Source of the DNA: Actinomyces slackii
Lineage (GTDB): Bacteria > Actinomycetota > Actinomycetes > Actinomycetales > Actinomycetaceae
Direction of reading: 5' to 3'
Assembly (NCBI RefSeq): GCF_900637295.1
Contig: NZ_LR134363.1
Coordinates: 682,001-746,000 of the forward strand
Length of the DNA stretch: 64,000 bases
Shown here: positions 61,837 to 64,000 of the stretch, piece after piece
Layout of the letters: the number at the start of each line of letters is the position of its first letter
Position numbering within the stretch: the first letter of the stretch is position 1
Position numbers and translations under genes: made by a program
The notes under the pieces: generated by a model
What the model was told of the DNA's origin: nothing
Database searches by the model: none
What the model saw: only the letters and a program-made list of their open reading frames with translations

Positions 61837-62406
61837 ATGGACTCGACTCAGACCCTGGCGGGGATGTACATCAGGCAGATCCTGGTCGTGTGCGCCGCCC
61901 TGGTCCTCCTGGCGCTCGGCCTGGCACTGATGCCCGTTCCCGTGCAGGCCGCGGGCGAGGGCACGCTGGAGGTCGGGGTCACCGCCAAGGGAGTCCCGGT
62001 GGCGCTGACCAGGGACTACGTCCTGGGATACACCTGCACGGACGGCCAGGAGGGCGTGATGCGCGTGCCGGGGACCGGGGCGCTGAGCGCCGTCGACGCC
62101 ACCTTCCCCGTGGGCACCCGCTGCACCGTGGTGGCTGATGCCGAGGACCTCGACCTGCCCGGCTACACCGCGGTGGCGACGGGGGGAAGGGGCGCCCCGG
62201 CGCGCTCGGTGGTCATCGGCGCGGAGTGGTCCGGCAATACGGCGGCACTGGTCGAGATCGTCTATGAGGGTGCCTGCCGCGACGAGGTCGACCCCGAGTC
62301 CTGCCGGAGTGAGGGGACGACGGGATCGGGAACAGGGACCGGGGCCACGCCGACCGTTGAGGTGTCGGCGGAGATGGCCGAGCCCGAGCGCGCCCCCGCC
62401 CCCTGA
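61837..62406 (+). CDS. Secreted protein with a DUF5979-like domain
   Basis: 189 aa from ATG 61837, after GAAAGGAGGG. A signal peptide with MYIRQILVVCAALVLLALGLALMPVPVQAAG ends near residue 39. One Ig-like domain follows (YVLGYTCTDGQEGVMRVPGTGAL, FPVGTRCTVVADAED), the pattern of DUF5979 surface modules of Actinomyces. It ends in a Thr/Gly/Glu/Pro-rich tail with no LPxTG motif or membrane helix. It is therefore probably released, or truncated. Confidence 0.75.
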   Translation: MDSTQTLAGMYIRQILVVCAALVLLALGLALMPVPVQAAGEGTLEVGVTAKGVPVALTRDYVLGYTCTDGQEGVMRVPGTGALSAVDATFPVGTRCTVVADAEDLDLPGYTAVATGGRGAPARSVVIGAEWSGNTAALVEIVYEGACRDEVDPESCRSEGTTGSGTGTGATPTVEVSAEMAEPERAPAP

Positions 62407-62430
62407 ACGGGCGGCTCCGAGCGGGTCAGT

Positions 62431-62472
62431 CACAGCGGGGCGGTCACGGCGGGGCGGTCACGGCGGGTCAGG
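62431..62472 (+). repeat. Three 14-bp tandem repeats
   Basis: CACAGCGGGGCGGT, CACGGCGGGGCGGT and CACGGCGGGTCAGG in tandem after the DUF5979-like gene. A slippage-type repeat that may be part of a terminator region. Confidence 0.8.
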
Positions 62473-62491
62473 CACGCAGCGGACGCCGATC

Positions 62492-62606
62492 TGCGTCGCG
62501 GACGAGGGTTCGCGTCATCCGACTGGGGTTAGCACAGGGGCGGGTGACGCAAAGTCACGTCGTCGACGCATACTCACGTCCTCTACGCAAACTCACGTCT
62601 TGCGCA
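62492..62606. repeat. Structured intergenic hairpin repeat with conserved loop, copy 2
   Basis: Arms 62492-62517 and 62545-62570, each 26 nt, pair at about 20 positions. The loop (62518-62544) is exactly 27 nt and matches copy 1 at 22 of 27 positions (TCCGACTGGGG, AGCACAGGGG). The right arm begins a 19-bp tandem array (62555-62573, 62574-62592, partial to 62606) built on TCACGTC..C.ACGCA. The following units again partly complement the left arm. Confidence 0.8.
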
Positions 62607-62652
62607 CCCGGGCTGGGCGCGAGTAGTACCTGGCCCTGCGAGTCGCGCACGG

Positions 62653-63282
62653 CTAATCCCGGATCCCGGCCTCGAGGACGTCCAGGGCCTCATTGATGAG
62701 CTGCGGGATGTCGGCATCCTCCTGCTGCCACCACTCCTCCAGGGCCAGCAGAAGCGTGCCTACCAGCGCATTGACCTTGATGGTCAGCTCCGGGCCCGCC
62801 TCCACGCCCCGCCGCCGAGCCACCTCCTGGGTGATGACTCTGACGGCGCTGCTGGCCTCGATCATCTGCTGGGCCCAGATGCTGGGCTGCTCGCTCATGT
62901 AGCGGGCCCGACGCCGCCATGCCGGGTCCTCGCGCAGGCTCTGCGCCATGGCGTCCACGGCCTTGCGGGCGGCGCCCACCAGGGAGAGGCCCTCGTCGAT
63001 CCCTGACAGGAAGAGATCGGCTGCGGACTGGTCGTACTCGTCGTGGACGATGAGCCTGTCCTTGGTGCCGAAGTACCGGTACACGGTCGACGCCGAGGCC
63101 CCCGCCGCCTTGGCCACCTCCTCGACTGTGACGGCGTCGTAGCCGCGCTCGTCGAACAGGTCCAGGGCCACGGTCTGGATCTGGCGCATGGCCTCCCGCT
63201 TGGCCCGCTCGCGCAGGCTCAGGTTGGGCGCCGCATGCCGGTGCTGCGCCCAGTCCTCATCCCTGCCGGTCTCCTCGCTCAC
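62653..63282 (-). CDS. TetR-family regulator
   Basis: 209 aa. HTH region AMRQIQTVALDLFDERG, VTVEEVAKAAGASASTVYRYFGTKDRL. The ligand domain is AcrR-like with WAQQMIEASSAVRVITQEVARRRG and WWQQEDADIPQLINEAL. Divergent from the ABC ATPase gene over 146 nt and so its likely repressor. Confidence 0.92.
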   Translation of the reverse strand: MSEETGRDEDWAQHRHAAPNLSLRERAKREAMRQIQTVALDLFDERGYDAVTVEEVAKAAGASASTVYRYFGTKDRLIVHDEYDQSAADLFLSGIDEGLSLVGAARKAVDAMAQSLREDPAWRRRARYMSEQPSIWAQQMIEASSAVRVITQEVARRRGVEAGPELTIKVNALVGTLLLALEEWWQQEDADIPQLINEALDVLEAGIRD

Positions 63283-63398
63283 GCGGGCAGTCTACGAGGT
63301 TCCTCCCGCGGAGCCGGCAGTCCTCAGCGCCCATGCGGGCCGCTGAGGAGTAGGGCGAGTGCGGTGGTCAACGTCGATGCGCGGTGATACGCTCATAT

Positions 63399-63409
63399 GT
63401 GACAGTCAC
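63399..63409. promoter_or_regulatory. Candidate TetR operator upstream of the ABC gene
   Basis: GTGAC-A-GTCAC dyad 19 nt before the ABC ATPase start, next to further GTCAC and TATC sequences. Position fits control by the divergent TetR regulator. Confidence 0.45.
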
Positions 63410-63428
63410 TATCAAGTTGGAGGTCACT

Positions 63429-64000
63429 GTGAATTCGGTTGTCCGTTTCGACGGCGTCGTCAAGACCTACGGTCGCCTGCGCGCCCTGGACGGCTTCGAC
63501 CTGGAGGTGCGCCCCGGAGAGATCCACGGCTTCTGCGGCCCCAACGGCGCCGGCAAGTCCACCGCCCTCCGCATCCTGCTCGGACTGGCCCGCCACGACT
63601 CCGGCGTCGTTCAGCTCTTCGGCTCAGACCCGTGGCGGGAGGCCGTTCCCCTCCATGCCCGCCTGGCCTACGTGCCAGGGGACGTAGGCCTGTGGCCGGG
63701 CCTGACCGGAGGACAGGCCCTCGACATCCTCACCCGCCTTGGAGGGGGCCACAGCCCGCGCCGCCGCGATGAGCTCCTGGAGCGCTTCGCCCTGGACCCC
63801 ACCAAGAAGGCCCGCACCTACTCCAAGGGCAACCGGCAGAAAGTCGCCCTCATCGCCGCCTTCGCCGCCGACGTCGAACTGCTCATCCTCGACGAGCCCA
63901 CCTCCGGCCTCGACCCCCTCATGGAGGACGTCTTCCGCGACGAAGTGCGCCGGGCCGCCGAGCGCGGCACCACCGTGCTCCTGTCCAGCCATATCCTCAC
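63429..64000 (+). CDS. ABC transporter ATP-binding protein (3-prime end outside the window)
   Basis: Partial, at least 190 codons. Start GTG 63429 ([16 protein letters not shown] follows the initiator) is 5 nt after GGAGG. Walker [10 protein letters not shown], the signature-like [15 protein letters not shown], Walker [14 protein letters not shown] and the H-loop LLSSHIL are visible. It is of the ABC-2 (DrrA/CcmA-like) export class. The SKGNRQK form of the signature is seen in that class. A permease gene probably follows beyond the edge. Confidence 0.9.
   Translation, partial: MNSVVRFDGVVKTYGRLRALDGFDLEVRPGEIHGFCGPNGAGKSTALRILLGLARHDSGVVQLFGSDPWREAVPLHARLAYVPGDVGLWPGLTGGQALDILTRLGGGHSPRRRDELLERFALDPTKKARTYSKGNRQKVALIAAFAADVELLILDEPTSGLDPLMEDVFRDEVRRAAERGTTVLLSSHIL

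Noticed and set aside
62555-62606. CRISPR-like short tandem repeats
   Set aside because: Units are contiguous 19-bp repeats with no spacers and no cas genes in the window; they are part of the hairpin repeat.

Overview
The window is a piece of a high-GC actinobacterial chromosome, most like Actinomyces or Schaalia. This rests on very high GC with strong third-position bias, a PASTA-kinase/FtsW-RodA/FHA operon next to a class E sortase, an actinobacterial tRNA-Leu beside fhaA, a DtxR/IdeR-type iron box, a solitary class Ib nrdF and a DUF5979-like surface protein. I infer this from gene content and did not search a database. Nearly all genes are tightly packed and many are coupled by ATGA or GTGA overlaps.

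Layout. 1-866 (+): end of a class E sortase unit. 990-10186 (-): seven coupled genes, in transcription order fhaA, fhaB, pstP, an ftsW/rodA-type gene, pbpA, pknA, pknB. They control cell-wall growth through Ser/Thr phosphorylation. 10424-16548: tRNA-Leu, cstA with its small partner, a radical SAM/SPASM protein, a phosphoribosyltransferase, a thiamine-binding-like protein and the MTA/SAH nucleosidase. 16545-21972: a TetR/MMPL/YhgE-Pip export cassette. 22083-23639: a 5-prime remnant of a second nucleosidase gene, a membrane-anchored AlbA_2 protein and luxS. 23675-29798 (+): a hydrolase, a DASS symporter coupled to a histidine kinase and a receiver-only regulator, and an AI-2E-type permease. 29825-34718: an iron-boxed ferric-siderophore uptake operon. 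34858-42676: ROK kinase, DUF2079 protein, amino-acid permease, small-molecule kinase, sugar MFS porter and nrdF. 42948-50289: a lipoprotein, an LssY_C membrane protein, an orphan, a LacI/GPH-symporter pair and an M20 amidohydrolase. 50290-56530: an AT-richer accessory island of secreted or lipid-anchored proteins of unknown function. 56741-64000: LMW tyrosine phosphatase, hydrolase, a SAM-riboswitch-controlled metNIQ operon, a DUF5979-like protein, and a TetR regulator divergent from an ABC ATPase that runs off the edge.

Most notable points. (1) The export cassette appears to have split a luxS-AlbA_2-mtnN operon. A 50/60-bp copy of the mtnN 5-prime end lies on the far side, just after the AlbA_2 gene. 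(2) Two families of intergenic repeats occur twice each. One has 20-bp terminal inverted repeats and unrelated interiors. The other is a hairpin with 26-nt arms and a conserved 27-nt loop, and has a third arm that can compete for the left one. (3) The AT-richer island pairs a WXG100-like small protein and a large partner with two paralogous lipoproteins facing each other on opposite strands. This is the best candidate for an undescribed system. (4) The MMPL transporter ends in what looks like an ABC ATPase domain without Walker A.
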